This document shows positions 36,354 to 45,164 of a stretch of 64,000 bases of DNA, piece by piece. The notes beneath the pieces are model-generated. The model saw only the letters and a program-made list of their open reading frames with translations, did not search any database and had not been told where the DNA came from. The position numbers and the translations under genes were made by a program. Each line of letters starts with the position of its first letter. The first letter of the stretch is position 1. The DNA comes from Candidatus Kapaibacterium sp. (GTDB lineage Bacteria; Bacteroidota; Ignavibacteria; Kapaibacteriales; UBA2268): the NCBI GenBank assembly GCA_023957315.1, contig JAMLHE010000014.1:1-64000 (forward strand), in the 5' to 3' direction.

Positions 36354-39300
36354 ATGAAATTAAGATTCGTACTATTTGCTTTTGCTCTTCTACCTTTGTT
36401 CATTGTAGATGCTTATTCCCAGATAGGCAGAGACTACGTCCCGTATTATATTGATAGTGAGTATCTGCACAACTATCCCCAATTTAAGAACTTACCACTA
36501 TATACCAGATTAAGACACAACCCTGACCACCCAATACCTAAGGACAACTTTATAGCACCTGAAAGATTTATGTCTGAAGATGGAATTGAAATCGTCAATG
36601 TCTCTTCGACATGGAGAAATGCCCAAACTGAAACATGGATAGCTGTTAATCCACTGAATCCTCAAAATATAATTGCTACTTCGAATGATAATGAATATAT
36701 AGCCGGTTTTGACGGATTCAAGATGTCTGCGTTTGTTACCGATAATGGAGGCAAAACATGGAGACACAGCCCAACACCACGCAATTCCGGACAATGGTTT
36801 ACCCCAAAAGGTAGCCAAGCAACAATTTTTGACCCGGGAATCGCATTTGATTCCAAAGGTCATGCATACTATGTTTATGGCTTTGCAAGTACAGAAGGTA
36901 GTGAAGAAGAATCCGACAAAAGACAAAACGGAGTTTTTGTTGTCAAATCTACTGATGGCGGCTCCACTTGGGATGCAATTAAAGACGGCTCTCCAAATGG
37001 TATCAATGCTGTAACGCTTGATGCTTTTAGTGCTGCCGGCAACCCATTCCACGACAGATATTCGATAGCTTGCGATTTCAGTCCCAATTCACCTCATAAA
37101 GATAATGTTTATATTTCTTGGCGTGTGTTCCGCGGTATTAATGGTATAGTGTTTTCGCGTTCAACCGACGGCGGAGAGACCTTTTCTAGCTATAATAAAA
37201 TAGCAGATAACGGACAAGCACCCGTACCGGCTGTTGGACCAAATGGCGAAGTTTATTTGGCTTGGATTGACAGAGGGGCTAATAACTTAGCGTATGCTAT
37301 GTTTGCACGTTCGACAAACGGTGGACTATCTTTCTCGTCGCCAATTGAAGCACAAAGAGTTACCAGTATTGGTGACCTAAATGCTTCTAACGGCAGAAAC
37401 GAATTGGTTGATAAAAGAAACATTAGAGTTTCATCTCCGCCACAAATTGCGGTTGATATATCAGGTTCTGCTTACAGCGGTAACATTTACATCGTCCAAG
37501 CCGGGCGTGAAGCAAGTAGCCTTAATTATGGAATTTATTTGTCTAAATCAACAAACAATGGCACAGTTTGGCAAAAAAATATTCGCATTGATAACTCCCA
37601 AATCCGAAACGATATGTATTTCCCGAGTATTTCTTGCGACCCCGTTACTGGAATGATTGCTGTATTGTATTATTCCTCACAAGACCAACCGTCTAATAAA
37701 CTTGTTGATGCTTATGTTGCCATTTCGATGAATGGCGGTGACACATGGAGACATATTAAGGTATCTCCTTTCGCTCATTCATTTGAACACAACAATAGTG
37801 TATTCCCACAAGGTCCGACAGGGGGCGTCTATTGGGGAGATTATACAGGCATAAGTGTGTATAATAGCCGCATTTATCCATTGTTCTGGATGTCAGCTCA
37901 TCAAAATTCACTCTATTATTATAATGACCTCTATACAGCATTGCTTTCTCCTGCTCCTAAGCCTCCAACAAATCTATCTACTGATGTTGTAATGGAGCCT
38001 AAAGTGGCAATTAAAATTAATTGGGTCAATCCGACTCATAGTTTATTGGGAGATGAATTAGACGAATTCAAAATTAACATTTTCCGAAATAGCGTAAAGA
38101 TTGGCGAAGTTCCAAATTCTCAAGCCGCTTCATATGTTGATAATGATGTTGTTTCGGGTGTGAATTATTCATATAGTTTGCAAGCTGAAATGCCAAACGG
38201 ACTTACGAGCACATTAGCATACATATCGGCAATAGGAGGTGGTAGTCCGAAATCAATGCCTCCGACTGAAATTTCATGGCGTCCCAATACAGACGGAATT
38301 TTAATTTCATGGCGTAATCCCTCTACCAATATTCACGGAAATGATTTGCACGACAAACTCAAATTTGTTGTTCTGGATTATAACACCGAAGCTGTTTTGG
38401 GAACATTTGAAGATAATCTTGCTGCGGGCGAGATTTCGACAGCTTTGATTAGTTTGCCGAAGGAACAATTTCACAGATTACGTTTCAAATCTATGACTGT
38501 TCGTGGTTCGATTGAAACATTGAGCGATTACTCGCAAGAGTCAGTTTTAGCTTATTCCGGCGCTCCACTTGATGATTTATCCGAAAATTTCGACAATGCA
38601 AGTTCACTAACACCACATTACAAAGAAGGCACTTGGGGCATTACAAATAAGAAATCATCAAGCCCACCAAATTCATTTACTGACTCACCTGACGGTGATT
38701 ACTTAGCTCGTACAGACGATGACCTTATTTTTGCTCCTGTTGTGATTAAAGCCGGCAAATCAACATTTTCATTCGAGCATATTGCTTTGCTTGATACTGT
38801 GACACAAACCATTGATGGAATTGTATGGTATGATGTTGGAGCAGTCTCTTGGTCAAATGATTTCGGTAAGACTTGGAATTACTATCATTTTTGGAATGCA
38901 GCAAGTTCGTCTAAATTCATTTTGAATGATTTGGCTAATAGCCAATGGGAACAAGTTGCCAAAGATATGAGCCAATATATTGGCGATACAATTATCTTCA
39001 GATTTTCGATGCGAACAAACAACATTCGCCAAGCTGAAGGGTGGTTTATTGACAATATTGAGCTAAACGACTCTCCTGCAGGAGTGGACAGTGACATAAT
39101 CACTCAATCGTTAATTTTCACCTATCCAAATCCTGTTAGCGATGCTTCACAATTGCAAATTGATTTGACACGTTCGGCTAATATCAACGTTTCACTTTAT
39201 AATTCGCTCGGTATCAAAATCATGGATTTAACCGACGAATTTGCAACTCAAGGACGCAAAATTATGAAATACGACCTATCGAGCATAAATTCCGGATTGT

Positions 39301-39362
39301 ATTTCTATCGTATCAATATGGACGGAATCACTAAGACTATTCCGATTTCGATTGTAAGATAA
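36354..39362 (+). CDS. Secreted sialidase/BNR-fold protein with T9SS sorting domain
   Basis: 1002 residues from the ATG at 36354, which has AAGG seven bases upstream; the GTG just before it is less likely. A signal peptide (about 1-23, VDAYSQ) is followed by a six-bladed sialidase-like propeller with several BNR Asp-box motifs (STDGGSTWD, STDGGETFS, STNGGLSFS, SMNGGDTWR). Then come fibronectin-III-like domains (PPTNLSTDV, PPTEISWRPNTDG), a MAM/jelly-roll-like region (GWFIDNIELND) and a T9SS type A sorting domain (YPNPVSDASQL, GLYFYRINMDG). Probably a surface-bound glycan-binding or glycosidase-like protein; catalytic residues were not identified. A terminator follows. Confidence 0.85.
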   Translation: MKLRFVLFAFALLPLFIVDAYSQIGRDYVPYYIDSEYLHNYPQFKNLPLYTRLRHNPDHPIPKDNFIAPERFMSEDGIEIVNVSSTWRNAQTETWIAVNPLNPQNIIATSNDNEYIAGFDGFKMSAFVTDNGGKTWRHSPTPRNSGQWFTPKGSQATIFDPGIAFDSKGHAYYVYGFASTEGSEEESDKRQNGVFVVKSTDGGSTWDAIKDGSPNGINAVTLDAFSAAGNPFHDRYSIACDFSPNSPHKDNVYISWRVFRGINGIVFSRSTDGGETFSSYNKIADNGQAPVPAVGPNGEVYLAWIDRGANNLAYAMFARSTNGGLSFSSPIEAQRVTSIGDLNASNGRNELVDKRNIRVSSPPQIAVDISGSAYSGNIYIVQAGREASSLNYGIYLSKSTNNGTVWQKNIRIDNSQIRNDMYFPSISCDPVTGMIAVLYYSSQDQPSNKLVDAYVAISMNGGDTWRHIKVSPFAHSFEHNNSVFPQGPTGGVYWGDYTGISVYNSRIYPLFWMSAHQNSLYYYNDLYTALLSPAPKPPTNLSTDVVMEPKVAIKINWVNPTHSLLGDELDEFKINIFRNSVKIGEVPNSQAASYVDNDVVSGVNYSYSLQAEMPNGLTSTLAYISAIGGGSPKSMPPTEISWRPNTDGILISWRNPSTNIHGNDLHDKLKFVVLDYNTEAVLGTFEDNLAAGEISTALISLPKEQFHRLRFKSMTVRGSIETLSDYSQESVLAYSGAPLDDLSENFDNASSLTPHYKEGTWGITNKKSSSPPNSFTDSPDGDYLARTDDDLIFAPVVIKAGKSTFSFEHIALLDTVTQTIDGIVWYDVGAVSWSNDFGKTWNYYHFWNAASSSKFILNDLANSQWEQVAKDMSQYIGDTIIFRFSMRTNNIRQAEGWFIDNIELNDSPAGVDSDIITQSLIFTYPNPVSDASQLQIDLTRSANINVSLYNSLGIKIMDLTDEFATQGRKIMKYDLSSINSGLYFYRINMDGITKTIPISIVR

Positions 39363-39386
39363 GGACAAAATTATTGCTTTTTATAA

Positions 39387-39419
39387 TGGGATTTCAATAA
39401 ACGAAATCCCATTTTTTTA
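39387..39419 (+). terminator. Terminator of the sialidase-fold gene
   Basis: TGGGATTTC-AATAAAC-GAAATCCCA followed by seven T, 25 bp past the stop. Confidence 0.85.
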
Positions 39420-39470
39420 TATAAATAAAATACTGCCTTAAGCAATTGAAATATAAGAAAATAATAATAT

Positions 39471-39508
39471 AAAAAAAATGGATTGACATAAATATGCCAA
39501 TCCATTTC
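39471..39508 (-). terminator. Terminator of the Cys/Met PLP gene
   Basis: On the minus strand AAATGGATTGGCAT-ATTTATG-TCAATCCATTT then eight T, 20 bp past the stop. It is separate from the plus-strand terminator at 39387-39419. Confidence 0.8.
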
Positions 39509-39527
39509 TATTATTGTTAGAATTTTA

Positions 39528-40775
39528 TTAATTCATATTATCTGCGATTTGATGCGCTTTCATGAGAGAGTCTTCATTTACTAAGCCGACTTCTGCCAAA
39601 CATTCTACCAATCGTTCAAATGTTCGCCCGATTTCAAAATCCAAACCGAATGAAAAGCGAATCAAACTGCCCGACATTCCGATTTCATGCTGCATATCCT
39701 CAGGTATTTCCGATGATGTACTGTGGCTTGGCGAACTGAACAAAGTCTTATAAAAGCCCAGGCTGACAGCAAAATAACCGACCAAATTGTTTTGCATGAG
39801 CGGCAATAATTTGTTGGCAATTTCATCAGATTGAACATCAATTGTCACCATGCCGCCCCATCCGAAACCCGGATTTAGGAAACGTCTCATCAGTTGATGT
39901 TGCGGGTGTGAACGAAGCCCTGGATAGACGACTTTGATTCCGATGCGCTCGAGTTGGCGTGCAATAAATGATGCATTTTTGGAATGCTGGTTCATCCTGA
40001 CGTGTAAAGTGCGGAGATTTTTCAAGATACTCGCTGCTCGCAAACTGTCCAACGTTGGACCAAGCAACATAATAGCACCTGAATTGACATCTTTGAGGCT
40101 CGCAATGAAATCGTGGTCGGCACAAACTGCTCCACCAACTGCATCGCTGGCGCCATTGATAAACTTAGTCAAACTGTGTACTACAATATCGGCACCGAGA
40201 TTTTTCGGGGAAATTAGCATCGGAGTAAAAGTGTTGTCAACGATAAGTTTGCAATTATGACGCAATGCAATTTCCTTCAAAGCCGGAATATCAGCAAGTT
40301 CGAGCATTGGGTTGCTCATTGTTTCGCAATAAATTACTTTCGTATTGGCAGTGATTGCCGATTCGACTTCTTCCAAATCCAAAATATTCACAAAATTCGT
40401 ATTGATTCCCAAGCGTGGGAAAAAGTTTTTCATCAGTGCAAATGTGCCCCCGTAAATCGTACGACTTGACACGATTTCATCCCCTTGTTGGCAAATTTGC
40501 AACAATGTTGTGCTGATAGCGCCCATACCACTTGCTGTGACGTGAGCCGATTCCGTATTTTCTAATAATGCCAATGCATCCGACAAAAATTTGTTCATCG
40601 GATTCATATGTCGTGAATATAAATAGCAACCTTCGATTTCTTGTTGGAAAATTTCCGCCATTTTCTCGGCGCTCATAAAGGTAAAAGTTGATGAATCAGT
40701 AATGGACGGATTGACGCCGCCGAATTCACCAAATACAAGATAATCTTGTATCCTACTTGCCGGTTTATCTTTCAT
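39528..40775 (-). CDS. Cys/Met metabolism PLP-dependent lyase/transferase
   Basis: 415 residues, cystathionine gamma-synthase / methionine gamma-lyase superfamily, cytoplasmic. Visible: YSRHMNPMNKFLSDALALLE for the substrate/PLP-phosphate Tyr-Arg region, TASGMGAISTTLL, CETMSNPMLELADI, VDNTFTPML with the PLP Asp, and HSLTKFINGASDAVGG with the PLP lysine. ISTTLL and the FVFGEFGGVNPS-like start set it slightly apart from MetB; exact activity (gamma-lyase, O-acetylhomoserine sulfhydrylase or cystathionine lyase) cannot be decided. It is transcribed alone, with its own terminator. AGGA precedes the ATG by nine bases. Confidence 0.88.
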   Translation of the reverse strand: MKDKPASRIQDYLVFGEFGGVNPSITDSSTFTFMSAEKMAEIFQQEIEGCYLYSRHMNPMNKFLSDALALLENTESAHVTASGMGAISTTLLQICQQGDEIVSSRTIYGGTFALMKNFFPRLGINTNFVNILDLEEVESAITANTKVIYCETMSNPMLELADIPALKEIALRHNCKLIVDNTFTPMLISPKNLGADIVVHSLTKFINGASDAVGGAVCADHDFIASLKDVNSGAIMLLGPTLDSLRAASILKNLRTLHVRMNQHSKNASFIARQLERIGIKVVYPGLRSHPQHQLMRRFLNPGFGWGGMVTIDVQSDEIANKLLPLMQNNLVGYFAVSLGFYKTLFSSPSHSTSSEIPEDMQHEIGMSGSLIRFSFGLDFEIGRTFERLVECLAEVGLVNEDSLMKAHQIADNMN

Positions 40776-40986
40776 ATTTGTATCCTGCTTTTAACAGTTG
40801 AATTAATAATTATTCAAAATTGCACAAAATTTTCCATATATACAACAAAAATCGTAATGAATTCGAGCAATCATATCGTTTTTCCATTCAAAAAATCACA
40901 ATTTCAAGAACAATCTCAGTATTAATAGTAAGCAACATTTTGGTTACAGAATTTCAAATAATTTCATTATTAGGTGCATACAACTT

Positions 40987-40994
40987 TATATTTG
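40987..40994 (+). promoter_or_regulatory. Putative -7 box of the TonB receptor gene
   Basis: TATATTTG, exact TAnnTTTG match, 53 bp upstream of the ATG. A TTTC at 40962-40965, 21 bp upstream, is a one-mismatch -33 box. Confidence 0.45.
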
Positions 40995-41047
40995 TATGCA
41001 ACTGATTTGCAATATTGTTTAAAGTAATTATTTAATAAGGTGTACAT

Positions 41048-43210
41048 ATGTCAAAATCAATAAATTCGATTCTGTTAATAGTCTTCTTGCTTTTCGTCTC
41101 AGCAATAGTCACAAAAGCTCAGGATACAACTAAGTACAATTTCCCCTCAGTCAATATTTTGGGAGTAAAATCAAGCTCAGTTGATTACACGCCGGGCACT
41201 GTCAATATAATCAATAGTAAAGTTCTCCAAATGACTCGTGGACTTAACGGTACTCAAGCATTCGAGACTATCCCCGGAGTAAACGTGGTGGACGAAGAGG
41301 GCGTCGGGCTACGGATGAATATGAGTATTCGCGGTTTAGACCCCGATAGAAGTCGTTCTATTCTTGTGCTCGAAGACGGGATGCCTACTGCACTCGCACC
41401 ATACGGTGAACCTGAAATGTATTACACGCCTTTGATGGACAAAATGTCGAGTGTGGAAATCCTGAAAGGCTCGGGCTCGATTATTCACGGTCCTCAAACA
41501 ATTGGCGGAGTCATCAATTTCCTTACAAATGAGCCAAATGATATTCCCGGTCTTGGCTTCAAATTCAATGGTGGAAGTGGTGGTTTTGTCAATTCCAAAA
41601 TTGCTTACGGCACAACTACATCCGATCACGGATTCTTAGTAGAATACAATCACAAATCCGCAGACAAAATCGGCGTTACCCAATTCGGCGTCAATGATTT
41701 GATGTTCAAATTCAACGTGGCATTCAATTCACGTTCGAGCATTAAATTCAAACTTGGATTTTACGACGAAGAATCAAATTCGACTTACGTTGGCATAACT
41801 CAAAATATGTTCGATAACGGCGACTATTTCACACACGTTGCTCCCGACGATATTTTGGCGATTAGACGTTACTCGGCTCAATTATCGCATCAATACATTG
41901 TGAACAATAATATGTTTTTCGTGACAAATTTTTACGGCTATACAACTACTCGTAATTGGAATAGACAAAATTTCTCGTCATCGAAACCCTCAGACTGGAC
42001 AGGTGATGTTTACGGAGATACTACGATTTCCGGCGGTGCTCTTTATATGCGAAATTCGACAGGAAATCGCGACAGACAATTTGAAGTAATGGGCGTGCAG
42101 CCGCAAATTTACTACAATTACGACTTAGGCGGATTGAAAAATGAAATGACCGCCGGAGTGAGAATGCACTACGAGCGCGCTTTCGAGCAAACTATCAATG
42201 GCAAAGTTGCGGGCGCAATCAAAGGTGATTTGGTCGCCGACGAAGTTCGGACTGGTTATGCCGGAAGTGCATTCATCCAAAATCGATTCTTCGCTTTGGA
42301 AAATTTGATAATTACTCCGGGCGCAAGATTTGAGCAATTCAATTACGAACGCGTTATCAATCGTGTTTCATCGAAGGATACAAATATAGTTGGCAATAAC
42401 GATGTCTCGGCGATTATCCCGGGGATTGGTGTCAATTATAATTTTCATCCCGGACTTGGTTTATTCGCAGGAATACATAAAGGATTTGCGCCACCGCGTA
42501 CCAAAGATGCTATCAATAATTCAGGAGTATCCATTGACCTTGAAGCCGAACTCAGTTGGAATTCAGAAATTGGATTCCGCGCCGATTTCGACAAATTGGT
42601 CAACATCGAAGTAACCGGATACCAGCTGAACTTCAGCAATCAAATTATACCAATCTCCGAATCATCCGGTGGTCTCGGTACTGACGTAGGCTATGTGAAC
42701 GGTGGCTCGACATTGCATTGGGGCATTGAATCCGCAATTGGCTTCAATATTTCGCAAATGCTCAAAACTGATTATGCAATCAATCTCAGCACCACTTTCA
42801 ATTACGGAAAATCCACTTACGATGCCGATAGATTCATTCCCGTTGCAGAAGGTGCAGTGAACGTCAAAGGCAATGAATTGCCATACGCACCAAATTTCAG
42901 CTTTAGTACGAGTTTGCTCGTTGCCACTCCATTCGGCACAAGTTTCTACGTCACCGGGAAATATCTCGACAAGCAATTTACCGATGAACTAAACACCGTC
43001 GCACCTTCCGCAAATGGCAGAGCAGGAGTGATTGATTCGCGCTTCATCATCAATGCAACCATCGAACACAGGTTAGACAATCCAAACTTGACCTTGTTCG
43101 TTTCATTGAAAAACATCACCGACGAGCGCTATATTTCGAGCCGCCGTCCGCAAGGAATCAAAGTCGGCTTACCCCAAATGTTCGTTGCCGGAGTTGACTT
43201 CAGAATCTAA
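41048..43210 (+). CDS. TonB-dependent outer-membrane receptor (FecA-like)
   Basis: 720 residues. A signal peptide (about 1-24, VTKAQ) precedes a plug domain (about 45-155: MTRGLNGTQAFETIPGVNVV, SIRGLDPDRSRSILVLEDG, VEILKGSGSIIHGPQTIGGV) and a 22-strand barrel ending with FVAGVDFRI, an aromatic-type last strand. The barrel has the TonB-receptor C-terminal block YISSRRPQGIKVGLPQMF. Plug features fit the ferric-citrate/metal receptor group; the true ligand is unknown. No ExbB/D-TonB or regulator genes are adjacent. AAGG precedes the ATG. Its last about 35 bp and terminator are part of a 145-bp direct repeat. Confidence 0.9.
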   Translation: MSKSINSILLIVFLLFVSAIVTKAQDTTKYNFPSVNILGVKSSSVDYTPGTVNIINSKVLQMTRGLNGTQAFETIPGVNVVDEEGVGLRMNMSIRGLDPDRSRSILVLEDGMPTALAPYGEPEMYYTPLMDKMSSVEILKGSGSIIHGPQTIGGVINFLTNEPNDIPGLGFKFNGGSGGFVNSKIAYGTTTSDHGFLVEYNHKSADKIGVTQFGVNDLMFKFNVAFNSRSSIKFKLGFYDEESNSTYVGITQNMFDNGDYFTHVAPDDILAIRRYSAQLSHQYIVNNNMFFVTNFYGYTTTRNWNRQNFSSSKPSDWTGDVYGDTTISGGALYMRNSTGNRDRQFEVMGVQPQIYYNYDLGGLKNEMTAGVRMHYERAFEQTINGKVAGAIKGDLVADEVRTGYAGSAFIQNRFFALENLIITPGARFEQFNYERVINRVSSKDTNIVGNNDVSAIIPGIGVNYNFHPGLGLFAGIHKGFAPPRTKDAINNSGVSIDLEAELSWNSEIGFRADFDKLVNIEVTGYQLNFSNQIIPISESSGGLGTDVGYVNGGSTLHWGIESAIGFNISQMLKTDYAINLSTTFNYGKSTYDADRFIPVAEGAVNVKGNELPYAPNFSFSTSLLVATPFGTSFYVTGKYLDKQFTDELNTVAPSANGRAGVIDSRFIINATIEHRLDNPNLTLFVSLKNITDERYISSRRPQGIKVGLPQMFVAGVDFRI

Positions 43211-43233
43211 TTTCCGCCTCGCAAAATAAAATG

Positions 43234-43262
43234 GCTACCCCGCAAGGGTAGCTTTTTTTTTC
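43234..43262 (+). terminator. Terminator of the TonB receptor gene
   Basis: GCTACCC-CGCAA-GGGTAGC stem followed by nine T, 24 bp past the receptor stop. Confidence 0.9.
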
Positions 43263-43275
43263 TCAAATTTTTATA

Positions 43276-43283
43276 TATATTTG
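43276..43283 (+). promoter_or_regulatory. Putative -7 box inside direct repeat copy A
   Basis: TATATTTG directly after the receptor terminator, 75 bp before the ATG at 43358; an identical box lies in copy B (44077-44084), about 105 bp before the DUF695 gene. Confidence 0.4.
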
Positions 43284-43357
43284 CATATTACTTATTGAGT
43301 AGATGTAGGTAAGTGATGGGGGAAGCTTTGCCGGACAGAAAACCGGACAGAAAAAAT

Positions 43358-43972
43358 ATGGACAAAAAACTATTCATGGGACTATTTTTTTCTTTCATCG
43401 CTTCGACAATTATTGGGACTTTATCTCACGAATTCGGACACTACATAGTTGCCAAATATCAAGGTTACGACGCGCGAATTAATTATAGTGCGACATTTTG
43501 GCAATCTCCCGACCCTGAGAATCCGATAATTCCAAGCTGTCCCATCGCAATGGCACTTGGCGGACCTGTTCAAACTATGCTCACCGGGACAATTGGTCTT
43601 GTTCTACTTTTTTTGTATCGCAAAAGCTTCTACCAAGCAGACAAACTTTCATTTGGGCAATGGCTAATTATATTTCTTTCTCTTTTTTGGCTAAGGCAAA
43701 CGGCAAATTTTTGCATGTGGCTTGCTGGCTATTTCTTAAACGGTAAGTTTTCTATGGGCGGTGACGAAATACGTATTGCAAATTATTTCGACCTTCCAAT
43801 TTGGTCAATAACCTCCATAACTGCAGTTATCGGAGCTTTCGTTTTGGCAATAATTACTTTCAAATTTATTCCTCCAAGACAACGAACTACGTTTTTAATG
43901 GCAGGACTATTAGGTGGAATAGCAGGTTTTTACTTATGGTTAATACAATTTGGTAAATACATACTGCCATAA
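43358..43972 (+). CDS. M50-like (site-2-protease-like) membrane protein
   Basis: 204 residues from the ATG at 43358 (MDKKLF); an ATG at 43316 would add 14 polar residues (including a duplicated CCGGACAGAAAA stretch) ahead of the first helix. The first membrane helix ends with HEFGH (residues 24-28), the HExxH zinc motif of intramembrane M50 peptidases. About five hydrophobic segments follow (LTGTIGLVLLFLY, WLIIFLSLFWL, SITAVIGAFVLAIITF, GLLGGIAGFYLWL). It lacks a clear second motif (NxxPxxxLDG), so activity is uncertain. The gene sits exactly between two 145-bp direct repeats, suggesting acquisition or duplication. Confidence 0.7.
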   Translation: MDKKLFMGLFFSFIASTIIGTLSHEFGHYIVAKYQGYDARINYSATFWQSPDPENPIIPSCPIAMALGGPVQTMLTGTIGLVLLFLYRKSFYQADKLSFGQWLIIFLSLFWLRQTANFCMWLAGYFLNGKFSMGGDEIRIANYFDLPIWSITSITAVIGAFVLAIITFKFIPPRQRTTFLMAGLLGGIAGFYLWLIQFGKYILP

Positions 43973-43976
43973 TTCA

Positions 43977-44124
43977 CAAATGTTCGTTGCCGGTAACTTC
44001 AGAATCTAATTTCCGCCCTCGCAAAATAAAAATGGCTACCCCAAAAGGGTAGCTTTTTTTTTCTCAAATTTTTATATATATTTGCATATTACTTATTGAA
44101 TAGATGTAGGTAAGTGATAGGGAA
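43977..44124 (+). repeat. Direct repeat, copy B
   Basis: Second copy of 43175-43320. It retains the receptor-end sequence out of context (no receptor gene upstream), a terminator GCTACCCC/GGGGTAGC-type hairpin with T9 (44034-44063), and the TATATTTG box (44077-44084). In this copy ATG at the position of 43316 is ATA. Confidence 0.85.
44034..44063 (+). terminator. Terminator of the M50-like gene (in repeat copy B)
   Basis: GCTACCC-CAAAA-GGGTAGC then a T9 run; 60 bp past the M50-like stop. Confidence 0.85.
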
Positions 44125-44189
44125 ATGGGAATGGGGTGGAGAAGGGTTGTTAGCAGTAACTTTAAACGAAACCATAATTAGAAAATGCT

Positions 44190-44720
44190 ATGAAAAAACA
44201 AATAAGGATATTAATACTCATGGGACTTTTAACAACTCTATTTGGTTGCATAAAAAACAACAAGACTGAAAATATAGATATATTTCCAAAGGAAAGTTTT
44301 TCAGTAGTAGAAGCACAAATTGGAGACAAACCAGTTGTAGGTTCGTTTAATATGGCTTATAAAACTTACAACAAGAAAGCAAACTATCCTTGGTGCCTTA
44401 AAATAGCAATTGGACTTGACCTTGATAACTTGTATGAAAACGGACTACCAAAAAATGAAGAAAGTGCAATCGCAAATAAACTTGAAGACGAATTATTTGC
44501 TGAAATTCAAAAAATTACAACAGCACATTACATTGGACATCTCTTTAACGACACTTTTTTAGACATTTACATTTATCTTGATGCCCCTGAAGAAGTTCAT
44601 CAATATTTGCAGAGCCAAATAAACAAAGAAGATTTAATTCGTGGGTTTGGTTACGAAATCAGCGAAGACCCTAATTGGACAACAGTCGAAGGATTACTGA
44701 TTGGAGAAACAAGCAACTAA
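44190..44720 (+). CDS. Putative DUF695 family lipoprotein
   Basis: 176 residues. The N-terminus is a lipoprotein signal with lipobox LFGC (Cys20). The mature part (SVVEAQIGDKPVVGSFNMAY, YPWCLKIAI) resembles DUF695, a family of unknown function. The upstream 65 bp (GTTGTTAGCAGTAAC...) differ in style from other intergenic DNA in the window. No terminator is seen; the REP-type palindrome field starts 58 bp downstream. It may be a transferred accessory gene. Confidence 0.6.
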   Translation: MKKQIRILILMGLLTTLFGCIKNNKTENIDIFPKESFSVVEAQIGDKPVVGSFNMAYKTYNKKANYPWCLKIAIGLDLDNLYENGLPKNEESAIANKLEDELFAEIQKITTAHYIGHLFNDTFLDIYIYLDAPEEVHQYLQSQINKEDLIRGFGYEISEDPNWTTVEGLLIGETSN

Positions 44721-44777
44721 ACTACAACTCCTCAATTTCTTTGGAACGGTTAAAACCTGTGTATGGGTTGAATCACA

Positions 44778-44931
44778 AAACATAGCCCACGAATTTATTC
44801 GTGGGTCACAAAATGCAAATTAAATCATAAACCATTTTAATGGTTGGAGAACATATAATTTGTAAATGGATAAATCCATTTATCAAATGTCCGCAAAACT
44901 TTCTCCACGGTTAAAACCGTGGGCTATGTTT
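44778..44931 (+). mobile_element. MITE-like, transposase-less derivative of the IS200-like element
   Basis: 154 bp bounded by AAACATAGCCCACG (44778-44791) and its exact reverse complement CGTGGGCTATGTTT (44918-44931). It has, in order, the same three hairpins as the full element at 45165-45762: CCCACGAATTTATTCGTGGG, AACCATTTTAATGGTT, ATGGATAAATCCAT and CCACGGTTAAAACCGTGG, but the transposase gene is missing between the second and third. Confidence 0.65.
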
Positions 44932-44952
44932 CTTTTGCTCGTGTTTTTTTTT

Positions 44953-45115
44953 CACGATTAAAACCGTTGGCTATGTTTGTCATTCTCGTGTTTTTTTTTC
45001 ACGATTAAAACCGTTGGCTATGTTTGTCATTCTCGTGTTTTTTTTTCCCCCCACGGTTGAAACCGTGGGCTATGTTTGTCATTGTCGTTTTTTTTTTACG
45101 GTTTAAATATTGTTT
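44953..45115. repeat. Array of REP-like hairpins with T-runs
   Basis: Three further units of the right-end hairpin (CACGATTAAAACCGTTGG at 44953-44970 and 45000-45017, and CCACGGTTGAAACCGTGG at 45051-45068), each followed by GCTATGTTTGTCATT and an 8-9 base T-run. The first two are tandem with a 47-bp period. No coding sequence in 44721-45248. Confidence 0.8.
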
Positions 45116-45164
45116 ATATCATCACAATAAAAAATGATTATCCAATTCATATAACATATCAAAA

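Larger units (their letters stand above)
43175..43320 (+). repeat. Direct repeat, copy A (receptor 3' end, terminator, promoter)
   Basis: The 3' end of the TonB receptor gene, its stop, a GCTACCC/GGGTAGC terminator with T9 (43234-43262), and a TATATTTG -7 box (43276-43283). Nearly the same sequence recurs at 43977-44124; the copies differ by a few bases and a short deletion (GAGTTG missing in copy B). Together they bracket the M50-like gene. Confidence 0.85.

Noticed and set aside
44135-44190. Possible integron attC-like sequence (GTTGTTAGCAGTAAC) before the DUF695 gene
   Set aside because: Core sites do not fit GTTRRRY/RYYYAAC well, no matching partner follows the gene, and no integron integrase is in the window.
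44905-45100. CRISPR-like repeated units
   Set aside because: The units are hairpins with a 47-bp tandem period and T-runs; there are no unique spacers of constant length and no cas genes.
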